A program made the translations under genes and the position numbers. The notes beneath the pieces are model-generated. The model worked only from the letters and a program-made list of their open reading frames with translations, was not told the DNA's origin and ran no database searches. From NCBI GenBank assembly GCA_024305745.1, contig JAHRBS010000012.1, positions 1,183,001 to 1,247,000 of the forward strand: a stretch of 64,000 nucleotides of DNA, read 5' to 3'. This document shows, piece after piece, positions 45,819 to 58,621 of the stretch; within the stretch, counting starts at the first letter, position 1; each line of letters opens with the position of its first letter. The DNA is from Polyporus tsugae. Taxonomy: Eukaryota; Basidiomycota; Agaricomycetes; Polyporales; Polyporaceae.

Positions 45819-48800
45819 CTAGAAGACGAAGAGGGAATGTCCTTCCTCGAAACCCCACTTCGTCAAAGCTGGCAATGCTGTCTTCTCCACAAGGCTGATA
45901 GGACCACATATGAATGTCGCGACATTCCCTATCGGTGAAGGCGCTTCAAAGTGTTGCTGTCTGGATAGGCAATGATGAAAGTCGGTCACAGCGAGTGATC
46001 CATACTAAATATGAAGGCGCACATAATGTCAGCAGTGACCCAACCTGTGCTGTAGTCCTATGATCCAATCCCGTGAGTTCGAATACAAGCTATCTTCTCG
46101 AACACAACCTTACCTTTGAATCCTCCTTCACCTCCCTGGGATTCGACAGCACGTTCCAAATCTTGAACCTTTCGCTGTGGCTATGAGCGTACTCCTCTAG
46201 CTTGTCGCGAAGCAAGATGCTATCCTCCGATATGTTACTATACCGGAGCATTAGACCGGCTTGGGGGGGTCAATGCGAGCTTTGTGGGTTTATACGTACC
46301 AATTAATGAGGCTCAAGACCGGAGAGTCGGTAGTCGAAGAGAGGATAGCGTGGATGAGTTGCCATATCGGTGTGATCCCAGTTCCTCCCGCCAGAAGGTT
46401 GATCTGTGCAAGTTTCTCAATACCAAGCACCATGCATGACATGTGAACTACACGCACTTTGTCGAAGCAGAGCCTTTTACCACCAACCTGGAAAGCCCCA
46501 TCATCGACATTGTAGGTGATCTCGCCGATCGGTCCACGGACATCGATCTCCTCGCCTACGCGTAGTCACATCATCCGTAAGCTACATACTTACTCATGCT
46601 CTCAAAGACATGAGTGCTCACCGATCTGGAGGCAATCTAGGTAATTCGATACGGTACCACCCGGGGATGCCTTCTCCTTGTCCGGGAAGTACGTCTTGAC
46701 GAGCAGTTGGAAGGTCCCGTCGGTGTCTTCACTGGGAAGAACGGGAAAGATGGGCGTGTAGCTCCGTAACACCGCTTGGTCTTCGAAGTGTACCGCGAGC
46801 TGGACGTGACGGCCGATAGGAAGTCCGAGCTTTGGAGGCTTCTCACCGACCTGGCGAGGGATCTCAAACGTGTATCGTCTAGTTTGAGTGCATTAGTTCC
46901 TGATTTGGCTCACGAGAAAGGCAAGGTGTTAATAGGCAGCCAGTCGCACCTGACGGAGGAAGTCAATTCCAGCCGTTCCTTGAGGATCGTCCGAACGAAG
47001 ACGTCCGGCTGCAGCGCGAAGCCTTGCTGTTGCTGCTTCTGACGGAGGAGCTCTTTCGCGACGCGTTCCGCGTCCTGCCTCATTCTGACCACACCCTTGT
47101 CCGATAGTTTGCCAATTAGACAAGTATCACGCATCACGTGAGCGCCTGCAGTTGCAATCAGCTTCATCCCTGTGACCGATTCGCTCACTACTTACGCTTG
47201 TCATGGATGGCGTCGTACTGACAACAAAAGGAAAAGTGAGCAATGCTCCAACAAACCCAGCAGATAAATATATGCGCACGTCAATGGTAGCGTCAATGGA
47301 AGCCTTGCCCGCGTATCTCAGCAGAATCGTAGCACCACCTGTAATATAGAAGATAAGGTCCATCTGGCCGGATAATAACGCGGAAACTTGGAGCTACTGA
47401 CCCGGGTGTTGCGCAAGCATTGGCTTGTAACTGGGACCGTACTTCCCAGAGAGGTCGTACACCTTGTTGTCCAAGATGATCCATGCATCGTCCTGCGCCA
47501 ACCCTCCGATAAGAAAGCATACTTGGAGTTTAGTCATACACGACGCACCTCCTTGTCATGATTTTGAATCTCCTCCAACTCAAACGTAGGTAGGCTGTGA
47601 ACTGGCTTCGCGACGTTCGCAACCGCCTTTTTAGGTTCCATCCAACCCTCAATCGCATCTCCCAGAGCGACGGGATGCTGAAATCTCAACACAGAGTTGG
47701 TCGTCGTGAGATCCTCGACGAAGCTTCGCCGCACACGATACCACGCGTTACTTGGAGTGAGGTCATTAGCTTGTCAAACCTCCTTATAAAGCAGAAGCCT
47801 GCAACACTCTACGCACTTCATCATGCCCTGGAGATGGATGCATAGGGCGCAGAGTTAGCGGTGGTAGCGGGATTATGCCAGTCCAACAAACCGTCATATT
47901 CCTAGTGTTGATCGGAAGGTGAGCAACATCGGCGACCGCCGTTCAACCCGCGGACGCACCAAGTAATGTTTTCTGGCTGAAAGTTCTTCTTCTTATCATG
48001 CGCTTTTACGATGATGAATTCTGACCCGTGGATGATCTCCTTCACCGAGACTTCGCATGACCTACAGAAGTCTCAGTCTCCCTCCCCTGCACAGTCGGCG
48101 TAACCTTGCTTTGCGTACCAAAAGATCCACGCCCAGTATTTTTCTGCGTGCCTAACGAGAATCGGGTGGTCAGCGATCTCTATATCCCGATGCTTAGCCT
48201 TGGTCAGACATCCTACCTAAGAGGAGACTCGACGAAGTGCCGGAAGCAATACTTCCAGGTCTTCCCGCCATCCAGACTCAGTTCCACACGCTCTATGCGG
48301 TCGCCGCCGCCATTGAAGGCGATTCCTTTGATGGTATACTTGCCGTTGCGTGTCTCGTCCGTCAATTCGAGACGTTCTCCATGAGCAGGCTCGCAAATGA
48401 TGGACTGCAGAGTCTAAGGGAAAGTTGAATCCGCATCTGCATTACGAACACGGAGCAAGCGCGAGAGGTTACCTGTTCCCAGCATGCTGTGCTCTCGTCT
48501 TTGAAGAGGGCTTGGGCGAGAGGGTCACTCGTTGACTCGATGTACGAAGGAATGACCTTGTTGTCCCATATGTCTACGGAACGATGAGTTGATTTGACAA
48601 GCTCCGGTATAAGAGACGTACGATAGTAGGAGTCGTTAGGTTTGGTGGTTATCCAAACCTGTAGGCGCCGTCAATGAGGAGGTCGCCCGACGAAGTCTTC
48701 GAGCGTACTGACTTTCTTCAACCACTTCACTTGGCGACCGCCGACGTATCCCTAAAGTGAAATGTGAGCTCGTAACGCAGTATGAATGGCTGTCGAGAAG

Positions 48801-50234
48801 TACTCACAGGAATGATCACGCGCAAGGGCTATAGGATCTCTACGTCAACGATCTGGCCACAGACCAACGCAAACGAGTACATACGTATCCGTGATCTGGA
48901 TGGAGCACACGGCCGTTCATTCCAAACGCAAGCATGACGTCGTTCTTGTGGTCTAGTGCATATTCCAACGGAATGGAGGTAGCATACTTTCCCTCCTGAA
49001 GCATCTCGATTCCTTCGAAGTTCAGGTACCTGCAGTGATCAGTTAGATCCGGCGCACCGTCGAATGACGCATGACGAACCATCTTTCGCCTGCGGGTATC
49101 TCAGTAAATCCCCAGTCGCGAAGCACTTCTGTAATTGGAACGCCACGCCATATCGCCGTAGAGACCCCCGATGCGGTCCAGTCGAACCCCTTCGTTCGTT
49201 TAACCATGTTCACTTCCTTGCGGCGGTCTATGAGGGGTCAATGCCTGTTCCATGTTCACCGGCAAAACATGCTTACTTCCATCGCAACCCATCGTGACCG
49301 GAATCTCGATGATGCTGTCTTTGAACTTGGCGCCAGTGAGCTCCTCCATGGTGTACTCACGTTGCTTTAGATCCACGGGAACGGACGAGTCAGCGTAGAG
49401 CAGAAGCGTATGGGTCTCCCAATGCAGCAGAGGGACATGCCCGTGGTTGCGGACATAGTGCAATCTGAACAAATGAACAAACGTGAGTAGGAACAGGGAC
49501 CGACGACGAGCGGGATGACGTACTTGGCAGGAGTGATCATCCCAGCCCGGAACAGACCATGAAGGTTCGGTTCGGCGTTGAATGGGAACTTCCCAGTTAG
49601 CCTGAGAAGTTCAGAAGAGCGGGGCACCCAAGAATCGGGGTAGGGCCTGCGTCGAGCATGTCTAGGAATACTAATATTCGCTCACGGAAACGGCGACGTA
49701 CTGGTCCTCCGTGCTCAAGTTACTCTCCAGCTGCTCCAGGGCATCCCCGTCAAGGCCTTTGAGTTCGGTTGTGGGCTTCCCGAGGTTGCTCTTGAATTCG
49801 GCGATCTTCTTGAACTCAGCGCGAAGCTGATCGAGGAAAGCTTGTTGCTCCTCAGAGAGACATGGTGGTTCCGATTGCGGGGTCTCAGCTTCGATAACGG
49901 TTGCAGACGCTACGGCACCCTTCGGACCTTGAGCCTTGATCTCCTCTTCCGTCACAGGAAGCACATAACGTGCGAAGTCATGTTTCTATGTAAAGATATT
50001 CATTACGCGCCAGGAGAAAGAACAGGTAACAGACCTTCGGGTAGAGGAATTTGAAGCTGCAGTATAGTCGTATTAGCGTGCAACGAAGGAAGTAGGGAAG
50101 TCTTACTTGGGTTCAGCTTGCTTCACATCCCGCACGGTTACAACATCTCCGGCCTGGAAGTTTTTCAGCCTCTCGCGCCAGTGATTACGACGATTGTCGA
50201 CGAGTCCGTTGGCTACCGCGGTCTGGGAGGACAT
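45819..50234 (-). CDS. niaD: Assimilatory nitrate reductase [NAD(P)H]
   Basis: Cytosolic enzyme reducing nitrate to nitrite, about 900 residues in many exons. Domain order is standard. Molybdopterin domain: RLTGKFPFNAEPNLHGLFRA; HYVRNHGHVP; VTMGCDGSKR with the Mo-ligand cysteine; KGFDWTASGVSTAIWRGVPI; and WYLNFEGIEML. Dimerisation domain: GIAFNGGGDRIERVELSLDG. Cytochrome b5 domain: AWIILDNKVYDLSGKYGP and QHPGGATILLRYAG with the haem-binding HPGG. FAD domain: GLPIGRHVQLAV and RSYTPIFPV. NAD(P)H domain: INLLAGGTGITPIWQLI, then FICGPISLVEKTALPA and the C-terminal FVF. The last join (donor GTGCGC near 46005, acceptor CCAG near 45960) keeps VTADI in frame with QQHFEAPSPIGN; other joins would break the frame. 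The start MSSQTAVANG is the first in-frame ATG. No nitrate transporter or nitrite reductase gene lies in this window. Confidence 0.95.
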
Positions 50235-50263
50235 GGTTGCTGGGTAGGAACGATGCACTAGCG

Positions 50264-50471
50264 TATCTTTGGCCCGGACGCTTTATGATATCTTTACCCC
50301 CACCACGACGTCCCCTCCTGACCCACACCTGCGAGATAACGCTCGCCGTGCGAGAACCTTATCAAGGGTAACGGGGATCGGGGCTTCGCGATAAGGCCAC
50401 CACCGTTCCAGGAGGTAAAAGATCGTGGCAAGGGATTCTAAAACGGTTAGAAGGGCTATATCAGCCTTATC
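50264..50471 (-). promoter_or_regulatory. GATA-site cluster upstream of nitrate reductase
   Basis: GATA cores on either strand at 50264-50267, 50287-50292 (palindromic GATATC), 50335-50339 (GATAA), 50359-50363 (TTATC), 50390-50395 (GATAAG), 50459-50462 and 50466-50471 (CTTATC). This suits control by an AreA/Nit2-type nitrogen regulator; binding is inferred. Confidence 0.6.
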
Positions 50472-51045
50472 TCCAGAACCAGGTTGCCCTGAAATATTCC
50501 ATTTTGACGTGTGCGGCATACACTATGTAAGTACGGAACGCAAAGTCTGGCTTGAGGTGAGGAAAAGGCTTTACACGAAATCACCCTGGTCACTCACCTT
50601 GGCGGGTCTCGTGAAATTCCTTCGGGCCTCAACCGCAACCGTGACTGGCAAACGTAGGGACTTAGTGGCAGCACGGCGTCAAGATATTTGGAGTACGAGA
50701 CGAACCTGCTCCATAGTGAGGGCACTTGGTTGAGACTCGCGACCTGAGTAGCCTCCCGTCACCAGTGCGGCTTAATACCACAACGTGGCGTGACTGATAC
50801 GCCACGTCACCAACTTCCAGTGTCACACGTCACACTATCCGTACCTCCGGCGGACCGGCGGGGCGGGCACATTTTCAAGGATTTTAGACCCCTGGGCCCT
50901 GGCCTCGTAGGGAGGGACGGGAGATCCAACACGACTGTCACAATGTCTAGCGCTCACAGGAGTGCAGTAAATATTACCTAGATGCCGCATGCGATGATTT
51001 TGCGCAGTAGCCCAAGACAAAGGTCTAAGGAAAGTGACTAAGTAC
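50472..51045. other. Intergenic
   Basis: Further upstream region of nitrate reductase and 3' region of the lactonase gene. No gene seen. Confidence 0.45.
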
Positions 51046-52346
51046 TCAATTCAGCCACACGAAGCTCGTTCTCGTCGGGATGTCGGTGTTCCTCGTCAAG
51101 AGCGTGAGGTTCTTCCCGCCCTCCATCCTCTTGAGCATGATCGTGCCCGCGCTTCCGGCGACCCCACTCGCGATCAAGAACTCCTTCTCCGGGCCGCCGA
51201 GCTGCATCCCGCGAATCTGATCGAGTCCCGTGAAGACGTATCCAAGGAGCTCGAGCTTGGGCTCCACGCGGAAGATCGTGATGGCGTCTCCGCGTGGATC
51301 CTGCACCCCCGTGTTGCGGTTCGACACGTAGATGAACGGCTCTGGGAACGACGGAGACGCCTCAGTCACGAGGATCTCCGCCCCAGCCATCGCGGCGCCG
51401 TCAGGAAGGCCGGGGGGCAGGATGCTAAAGTTCGCGATGAGGGGGCCGGTGGTGCCGTTCGGCGCGGCCGGGATCGATTGCTGCGTCAAGGTGCTGGCGA
51501 GCTCGTGAACCGTGTAGAGCGTGTTCCCTGCGGCGTGAACCAGGTCATTATTAAATTGCCAGGACGCAGTCAACGTGGTCCAGAATGTACCTCTAGTTGC
51601 GATGTGCCGCGGTCCGCTTCCAGTTGGCTGGTCAATCTGGCCGTGGACCTTGAACACGCCAGGAGCGCCGTCTTCGACTAGTCGCCAAACTTTGTCTGCC
51701 CCCTTCGTTCACGTCAGCGCCGCCCCGCCTAAGTCCCGTGCAGTCGCAGCAGCTATGTGTCGTCACTCACAAGATCAGGGACAAACACCTCATTCCCGTG
51801 CTGCAGGGCCATGTGTGGGTGAGACACGGGGGCGTTGAAGGTTATGGGCGTATAGGAGGAGACGAACTCCAGAGGGTCCCCTGATTCGGTGGGGACGATA
51901 AGTCCGTTGCCAGAGCCGTACTGTTTCGCGGCATTTGAGTGATCCAGACCGTTTGGAGAGGAGGAGACCGCTCACGTTCATAACTGCAACCTGGCCAGTA
52001 GAGAGCGGGGTAGTGAAGGCAGGGCTGTCTCCCTCCGTGCTGATTGTGTCGATAGCGCTAGAGAGGGTGCCCTCATGACCGATCGTGAAGGTCTGCAAAC
52101 CACCGTTCGAATTCTCGTTCACCGCACTGCAGGGATCAAATTAAATCCTCCAATCAACGGTGTCTAGAAAGAAAAGAATATTACGCACTATAGAATGTTC
52201 TTGTTCGTGGGGTGATGAGCAATCCAGGACGGGTTGGCTCCCGTAGGAGACTGATTGAGGACCGTGAGGGAGTTGGTGTCCGAGTTGAATAGGTAGGACA
52301 CGACGAAGGAGGTGTACCCCCCAGCGAGGATGGTGAAGTTGACCAT
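51046..52346 (-). CDS. Seven-bladed beta-propeller lactonase-like protein
   Basis: Lactonase family of 6-phosphogluconolactonase-like and carboxy-cis,cis-muconate cyclase-like propellers. The start MVNFTILAGGYTSFVVSYLF leads into SPTGANPSWIAHHPTNKNIL and, after an intron, NSNGGLQTFTIGHEGTLSSA. Middle blocks include APVSHPHMALQHGNEVFVPD and GSGPRHIATRG, the GPRH motif typical of the family. The C-terminal part has PFIYVSNRNTGVQDPRGDAI and GLDQIRGMQLGGPEKEFLIA. Total length is about 380 residues, normal for the family. There is no convincing signal peptide. Whether it acts on a sugar lactone or an aromatic catabolite cannot be read from the sequence. The 3' end, at TGA 51048-51046, is firm because the final strand FVWLN runs straight into it. 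Confidence 0.85.
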
Positions 52347-53202
52347 AGCCGTGCACGTCGCCCAGACCTCGACGGAGCGTGTCAGCCGCGACGAAGAAGA
52401 TTGAGCGTCGATGATGAGACTATCACATATTTATAGAGGTCGGGCATGATGGCGACAGAGAAGTCAGCACCTTCACAGGAGGCTTTCAGCAGCAGAAAAA
52501 GCACGCGGTTGGCAGCGTACTCCGCAAGGAGGTCACGATGCCGCTCCTTTGTTATTCCGAAGCTCGTCCGCGCCGACAGAACAACGCAGACGCGCTGCAA
52601 GCGGTCCAAAATCAGCTACTGGTTCATCACATGTCCCGTTAAGATGCGCACTCGGGTTTTCCGGAACACGCCAATCGTAGAGAAACCTCAATCATCCTCG
52701 GCAAACGGCCATGACGTTGTAATTTGTAATTTTCGGTCATTCGCACTTCGTCGTTCAACAATCCAGAGTTACAACCTCGGTGTTTGGGAGTACTGCAAGC
52801 GGTGACCAAGAAGCGCAAAGTAACCCGAGGCTAATCCGGTTGAATAGGACCAAGGGCAAGGATACTACAACAGCGGTTCTTCTGTGCCACAATTATGAGC
52901 CTGGTAAGACACAAAAGCGTCGTAAGCCGATGAATGGGACATACCTCGAGCTCGACAACCATGGGCTATCTGAATAAATAAGCTGCGAACTTCGAATCAT
53001 TGCACAAAGTCTGATACATTCATGCAACCGACGCCCATCCCCATACGGACCCAAGAATGCCATGCAAAAGTAACTTAGCAATATGAGGCATACGGAACAA
53101 AGCATCGTGATAGTGGAGGCATGCAAGACTCATACATTTTGTGAAAGGCGGCAAGTCGAAAGCATGTATCATAAAGAGGGGGGAACGGGAGCGAGTACAC
53201 TT
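52347..53202. other. Intergenic
   Basis: Upstream region of the lactonase gene and 3' region of eL24. No gene seen. Confidence 0.5.
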
Positions 53203-53829
53203 TTAGCGGCCACCCTTGCCACCTTTCATCTGCTGCTTCGATACGCGGGGGGCGGTCGATACGGGTTTGTGGGCGGGCTAGAGTACCACAAGCCGTTAAA
53301 GCAGGTCGTTGGGGGCAAACCCGCTTACGCACCTTGGTCTTCTCCTTCTTGTCCTCCTTGGCCTTCTTCTCCGCCTTAGCCTTCTGGATGGCGGTGGTCC
53401 GTTGCTGAGCACGAATAGCGGCAGTCTGGTTCCTCCGTGCAGCGATGGCAGCGAGATCAGCACCGACGATACCACGCTGGTGTTTCACAGTTCGGCGAGA
53501 ACGCTTCTTGGCAACCTCCTCCGTGATACCCTTCTTGTGCATGCGACGGAACACCTGGGTCCAGGCGATCTTACGGGGGTTCTTGCGTTGCAAGAAGAGC
53601 GACTCGTTCTTGGAGCTGGCGAAACGGAATATCTTCGGGGCTGGGAATAAGGAAAGGGAAGGCGAAAGGAGTGCTAGAATGATACGGACCTTGTTGTCGC
53701 CGCGCACGAAAAGGCGACCCTTGCTGGGATAGATACGGTAGCCGGAGAATGAGTCGATTTCGAGCTTCTACACTCCACAAAGCTCAATTAGCATTTGGTG
53801 CGGAAAAGGAAATGCATGCGACGTACCAT
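53203..53829 (-). CDS. RPL24: Large ribosomal subunit protein eL24
   Basis: Component of the 60S subunit near the inter-subunit bridge. The conserved body reads KLEIDSFSGYRIYPSKGRLF, VRGDNK, then after an intron IFRFASSKNESLFLQRKNPR, IAWTQVFRRMHKKGITEEV and AKKRSRRTVKHQRGIVGADL. A Lys/Ala/Gln tail follows, and the last exon ends VSKQQMKGGKGGR. All of this matches fungal eL24, at about 155 residues. The initiator ATG (53829-53827) is immediately followed by GTACGT, so an intron separates it from the lysine at position 2 (acceptor TGTAG near 53764). A further intron may lie in the 5' UTR: a GTGAGT donor follows CTCAAATTCAAG near 54040. Four exons in all, or five with the leader. Confidence 0.92.
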
Positions 53830-56394
53830 CTGTGTAGAGAGGGCCAACCAAAAGAGCAAAATCAGAGAGTGTCCCAACTTGGTCCCAACAAGCGAGCTAT
53901 CCGTCATCCACTATCTCATCCCGCCATCCATCCTCCGAACGCATTGAAGTGGATATGTTATGCCTATCAGCATGCTCCCAGACCCCTCCTCCATGCAACC
54001 ATGCAGTTCCCCAGCTCCCCAGTGTGCAGACAAACGTACTCACCTTGAATTTGAGGCGGCGGGGAGTGTGTCGTTGGCGTTGTGTAGCGTCTCGCTTCTA
54101 GATTGGGTGTGCCACAGTCCAAATGACGCCAAGCAATGCCACGTGGGGCCGAACACTCGGGCGCCTATCCACCCTCTTCGCCACACTGAAACCCTCACAT
54201 GAACGGGCGGTCTTGACGTACGAGACTACCTCCTCCAACTGCTACGGCGGCACGAATACTCCTACTACTCTATCGGGAGGGTGACGAGGCTGGTACTTAC
54301 TCGGTAAGCCACTACACTCCCTCACAGGGCTGAGACGCTACGTATCCTCGTTCAGACTGGTATTCTCACATAAAACGGTGCTGCGGATAGTTTGAAACAC
54401 CATGAACTGAGCTTGCCTCCCACCGTCATTCATTGCGTATCGTTGCGCTGGCTACCTCCGATCGTGCGCCACAGCCTGTACACACAATCTGGTAAGTCCG
54501 ACTCCCGCATACCTGAAACAATGTACTCCAGAGATAATTAATCGTACACCGTCATCCCGATTCCCACAGCACGTCGCACCAATACGTCGTCTTCCTCAAG
54601 ATGTTTTTGCAATCGATGCACTTCCCTAGAGGCGCCAATCCAGTGTAACGTACGAGGGTTGCAACAACGGCTGACCCTCCGATTTGCAAGTCGGACAGAC
54701 CAGGCACATCGCCGGTCGACTTGGTCTGTTATCTCGGGCAATTGTATGAGCTTCGGATGGGCTCGGCTTTCCGAATGGCGTCTGTGGGATATTCGCAAGA
54801 CTGGGCTGGGAGCCATCATAGTGCGTGGACGTATCCAATTGTCGTTTCCTTTCCTCAACCTTTCTCCAAAGCAGCAGTGGACCCAGTGCATTCTTCGGGA
54901 TCTATAGGATACCCGTCCAGACAAGTGGGCGTCATTTTTATACTCGGCGGAACTTCTCACCAGCTTTTAATGCACGGTCCGTTGGGAATGGACGGGAGAA
55001 CCGTCGAAAATCGGTCTTCCATGAAGACAACGTCTTTTCAATGACTTGTCCTGCTCTTTCCAATGTGCTGGCTCGGCTCGGCTCGGCAGCATCCCGACCC
55101 CGGTCTCTGTTTGGGAATCGATCCCTCGACCATTGGCCGGCTGGGTTTCCAGCGCGCGCTTTCATGGCCCATCGATTTTTGACTTCGCGCGCGTCGTCGC
55201 CCAGTCTCCATGCGGGATATCGAAAGACATCCACTGGTCTACGTAGGCGTGTAGGTGTGGAGCGTCGATGATCCTGAAAGTGTCCGAGAATGGCGCGCCC
55301 CAGCACCAGTAGTCGATGTTCCTGGGAAGCTGTCACCGTACTCCGAGCATCAGATTCATCGAGGATGATCGCGTCTCTGTGACGCTGTGTGAAGCTGCTT
55401 TGCCCAAGATATCTGTTAGAGGCTGGTCCGAACCGGGAGACCACCCTGGCGTTGGATTTTCGAAACAAGTACTTCAGGCTTAGAAAGTACGACGAATTTC
55501 ATATGACTTGTCACAGCTGCTACATACATAGGACAACCCCACTTGCGTCACAAACCGGCTATCGACAGCGCCTGTGCCAGAGTCCATCCGCATGTCCGCG
55601 TAAGTAGGGTGTCCACACTTAACCATTGAACCAGCACATCCGATTCACTACGACCCAGGTGTAGCTGCTTATCGTCCTCCGCCTTGAATCGCTTGACTTC
55701 CGATGGGGTACAAAATTTACGGAGCGCCGTTGGAAATAAGTCTATCTGAAATCAAGTTTAACCGCGCTTTTCCGCCGCTCCTCCCGCTGCCAGTAAGCAT
55801 GACGTTCCCTCCCCGAGCCTGGCGTAGCGCTTTCGAATCTGCTGAGAACCTCGAAGCGGCTCGCTGCAGGTACTATCTCGGGCGCTCACCGTTCTTGACA
55901 TGTCGGCACCGACATCGTCATACTTGCACACTAACCATCACAGCGGGATCGGTATATCGACGATATTGATTGAAATCGCGTCGCCGAAGCGCCGCTTTGG
56001 GGCCTCCGTCGCAGTGTAAGTACTGGTGCTGGACGTTACAATACAAGCACCCTCGGATCGCCCGAGGCCAGCGGCAGATCCAGAGCTAGCATGCCAGTGA
56101 AATTTCACCGCGTTGACGACATGTTCTGCGGGAACTGATTGCGGATGATTGGACGACGTCTCATAGTCACTGACGCAACGCCTGTGTCCTTGTTCAAACA
56201 CTACCGGCGAGGAGTTTTAGTTTTCGTCTAACTCTACGCATGCGAGGAGAGCGAGAAACCAATGAGCGATAGTGTGAGTATTACGATCTAGTAATTTACA
56301 CGAATACAAGCGCTGTCGAGAACGGCAACGAGCCCAGCCCCGCGCTGAGGCATAACTGGCCGGTAACTAGTAGTACAACGTCGCATGACACAGA
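53830..56394. other. Intergenic, no supported gene
   Basis: 2.5 kb. The left part is the eL24 promoter and probable leader exon. A 176-codon minus-strand frame at 54938-55468 is rich in Arg and Ser without domain and overlaps frames on the other strand; I do not call it. No tRNA fold was found by eye. Confidence 0.4.
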
Positions 56395-57534
56395 TTACAT
56401 CGCTTGGTAAGAATTGTACCACTTCATCATCTCCACGGCGCCGTACAGGAGCGCGGTGAAGGTCTGCGAATGGAAACTGAGCCGGTACATCCCCCGCGGG
56501 CTGTTCTCGTCGAGAGCCCACACCAGCACCGTCGCGTACAGTGAAGCAAACACGATGTAGGGGTTGTAAGAGTAGAGGAAGGTGGTCAGGAGGTGGACGG
56601 CGGTGAGGAGAAGCTTCGTCAGGAACACGCTCTTCAGAAGCACCGGGATCGTGGGGACTTGCTTCTCCCAATCCTCGTGGAAGTCTCGGACGTCCGCCAT
56701 CACCTAGAGAGGCGCGCCGTGTTAGGTCGGAACCCCCGAAGAAGAAATGAAATAACGACTTACGGCATGACAAGCGCGGTTGATAGTAGACCACACGATG
56801 ATCTGAGTGGGGTTCCAGATATTGGACCGTGCAGAAGCGGTGGGGAAGGACCGCGCAAGTATTGAATTGACGATTGCGAATGTACCGCAACTGTCGACGA
56901 TAAGCATCAGTTGCGTTACATTGCGTGGAGCGACTGGACGTACCCTCTAATGACGCCGATGAGGATGGCCTTCATCCCAGGTATACGCTTGATGCTGAAG
57001 GCTTGAGTCCCCGAACCCTTCTTTTCCTGGGCCTTCTTCTGCCGCTTGCCGCCAAGAACGAAGAGCTTGAAGTCCCACACGAACGCGGGTCCGAAGAAGA
57101 TGGTGACCATCGCCCACGTTGAAGGCGGCGAGAGCGCAAGCGCGAACAACAGGAGAGCAGCATTGGAGAGGAGGAGGATCTTGGCCTGCCTGAAGATCGC
57201 CGTCATCTCGCTGTTGCCGGTCTTCAGTGCGTAGGAGAGCGTCGGGGCCTGATCGAAGTAATGGTCCATGCCAATCGCGAGAATATCCGACGCTACGCAG
57301 ATGATCACCTGGAAATGTCGCGTCAGCGGGAGGTCGGGGCGGGGGCGCAACACGGGGTGGCCATGTTGCCCGCTACGGGGAGACAGTGCGTACTGGTCTC
57401 CAGTCGATCATGCCGTATATCGAGCGCGACATGAAGGTCGACAGGCTAAGGCTGCCGATGGAGAGCATGAGTGGATGAGTCAAGAGCTCATCCCGAAGCT
57501 TGGTAGCTGCAAGCGGAGCGAACTGCATGGCCAT
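56395..57534 (-). CDS. UbiA-like polytopic membrane protein
   Basis: Four exons. The protein starts MAMQFAPLAATKLRDELLTH (ATG at 57534; a second Met two codons on) and has seven or more hydrophobic segments, for example ILLLSNAALLLFALALS, WAMVTIFFGPAFVWDFKLFV and LLLTAVHLLTTFLYSYNPYI. After FSIKRIPGMKAILIGVIRGC and WSTINRACHAV comes MADVRDFHEDWEKQVPTIPV. The DxRDxxxD pattern followed by a TxPV motif is what the second Asp-rich motif of UbiA prenyltransferases looks like. An equivalent of the first motif could be ASDILAIGMDHYFDQ, but it is divergent. Related proteins are common in agaricomycetes as uncharacterised integral membrane proteins. I infer a UbiA-superfamily fold with unknown substrate; a plain four-to-nine-span protein without enzyme activity is the alternative. 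Confidence 0.7.
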
Positions 57535-58621
57535 GTCGAGTGGTTATGGAGTTCGGTTGTGGTAGTGAGGTGGAGGCTTGCCCTGCGTCCTGTCGAGTGG
57601 ACACATTATAAGTGTCTCCGTATCCTGCAGACGCTGTGATGCTTGAATACGATCAGTGACATTGTAACAAATAATTTGGGGCCCACCTGTGTTTCTGTCC
57701 GGTCGATGGAAGGTTTGAATCATGCCAAACGCCATGAGGAAATCCAACCCATCGGTAGATCTTCCACGAAACGGGCAATTGGCCATGCTCAATAGAGTTC
57801 GATACGACAAGATGGGTCCCTATGCTAGCTCCGTTGATCGCAGCCGTATCCGACGCTCAAGTCGGCGGGGAGTATAGTGAGGGGTAGTACGGGATTTTGC
57901 GACAATTATTTGAAGCGCTGTAGTTCGGTGAGACCACCATGAAAAACATTCGCCGTACCTTACCTAGATCTGACCTCATGTAACTGTGTTCTCGAGGCAT
58001 GTGTACCACGAACTAGATCGACATGTGCTCGTCCCCTGACAGGAACCGGCCCTTTGCTGGAAGATAGGCTTTCGCCAGCGCCGTTGCATACTAAAAACAA
58101 CCGCGGACGTCGAGAACTTGACGAGACGAGAGGAACCGGGGTGGCGCCATCATCGGCAGAAGAGGAAACACCAGACCACAGGCCTCATGGCTTGACTTCT
58201 TCCAGTACTGCCGGCCAAGTGTGCGTAGACAGATCCGGCGAGTGGTTGACCGTTCTATTGGCACAACTTGCAATTGAGATGAGCGTAGCTCCGGCTATAC
58301 GTAACGCTGGCACGGGCGCCTGTCGGAGTTCGTCCACAGTTGGGCGCTTAAACTCGGACCGGGACGGCCGCATTTCTATCAGATTACTCGTACTGACCGA
58401 ACCAGCACCGTCAACTAAGTAGGTTGGATGTACACTTGTTCTGTTGACGGACGCCACCAGCATCGTATCGGACGCCATCAATATTACATACATTCAAGTT
58501 GATACAACGCTACAGGCTTAATCCTGTACAGTGTAGACTAAGCACCACCTCAACTTGAAGGCCGACGACGGACGATCAAATCCACTAATAATCGAGTACG
58601 TATAGGGCAAGAATGGCCATC
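57535..58621. other. Intergenic
   Basis: Upstream region of the UbiA-like gene and 3' region of the MFS gene. Small frames only. Confidence 0.5.

Noticed and set aside
45819..46110. Apparent truncation of nitrate reductase before the CGP motif
   Set aside because: An early stop appears only with a GTATGG donor; a GTGCGC donor with a CCAG acceptor joins VTADI to QQHFEAPS and reaches FICGP and the normal FVF end.
54938..55468. 176-codon minus-strand frame
   Set aside because: Arg/Ser-rich, no domain, overlapped by comparable frames on the plus strand.
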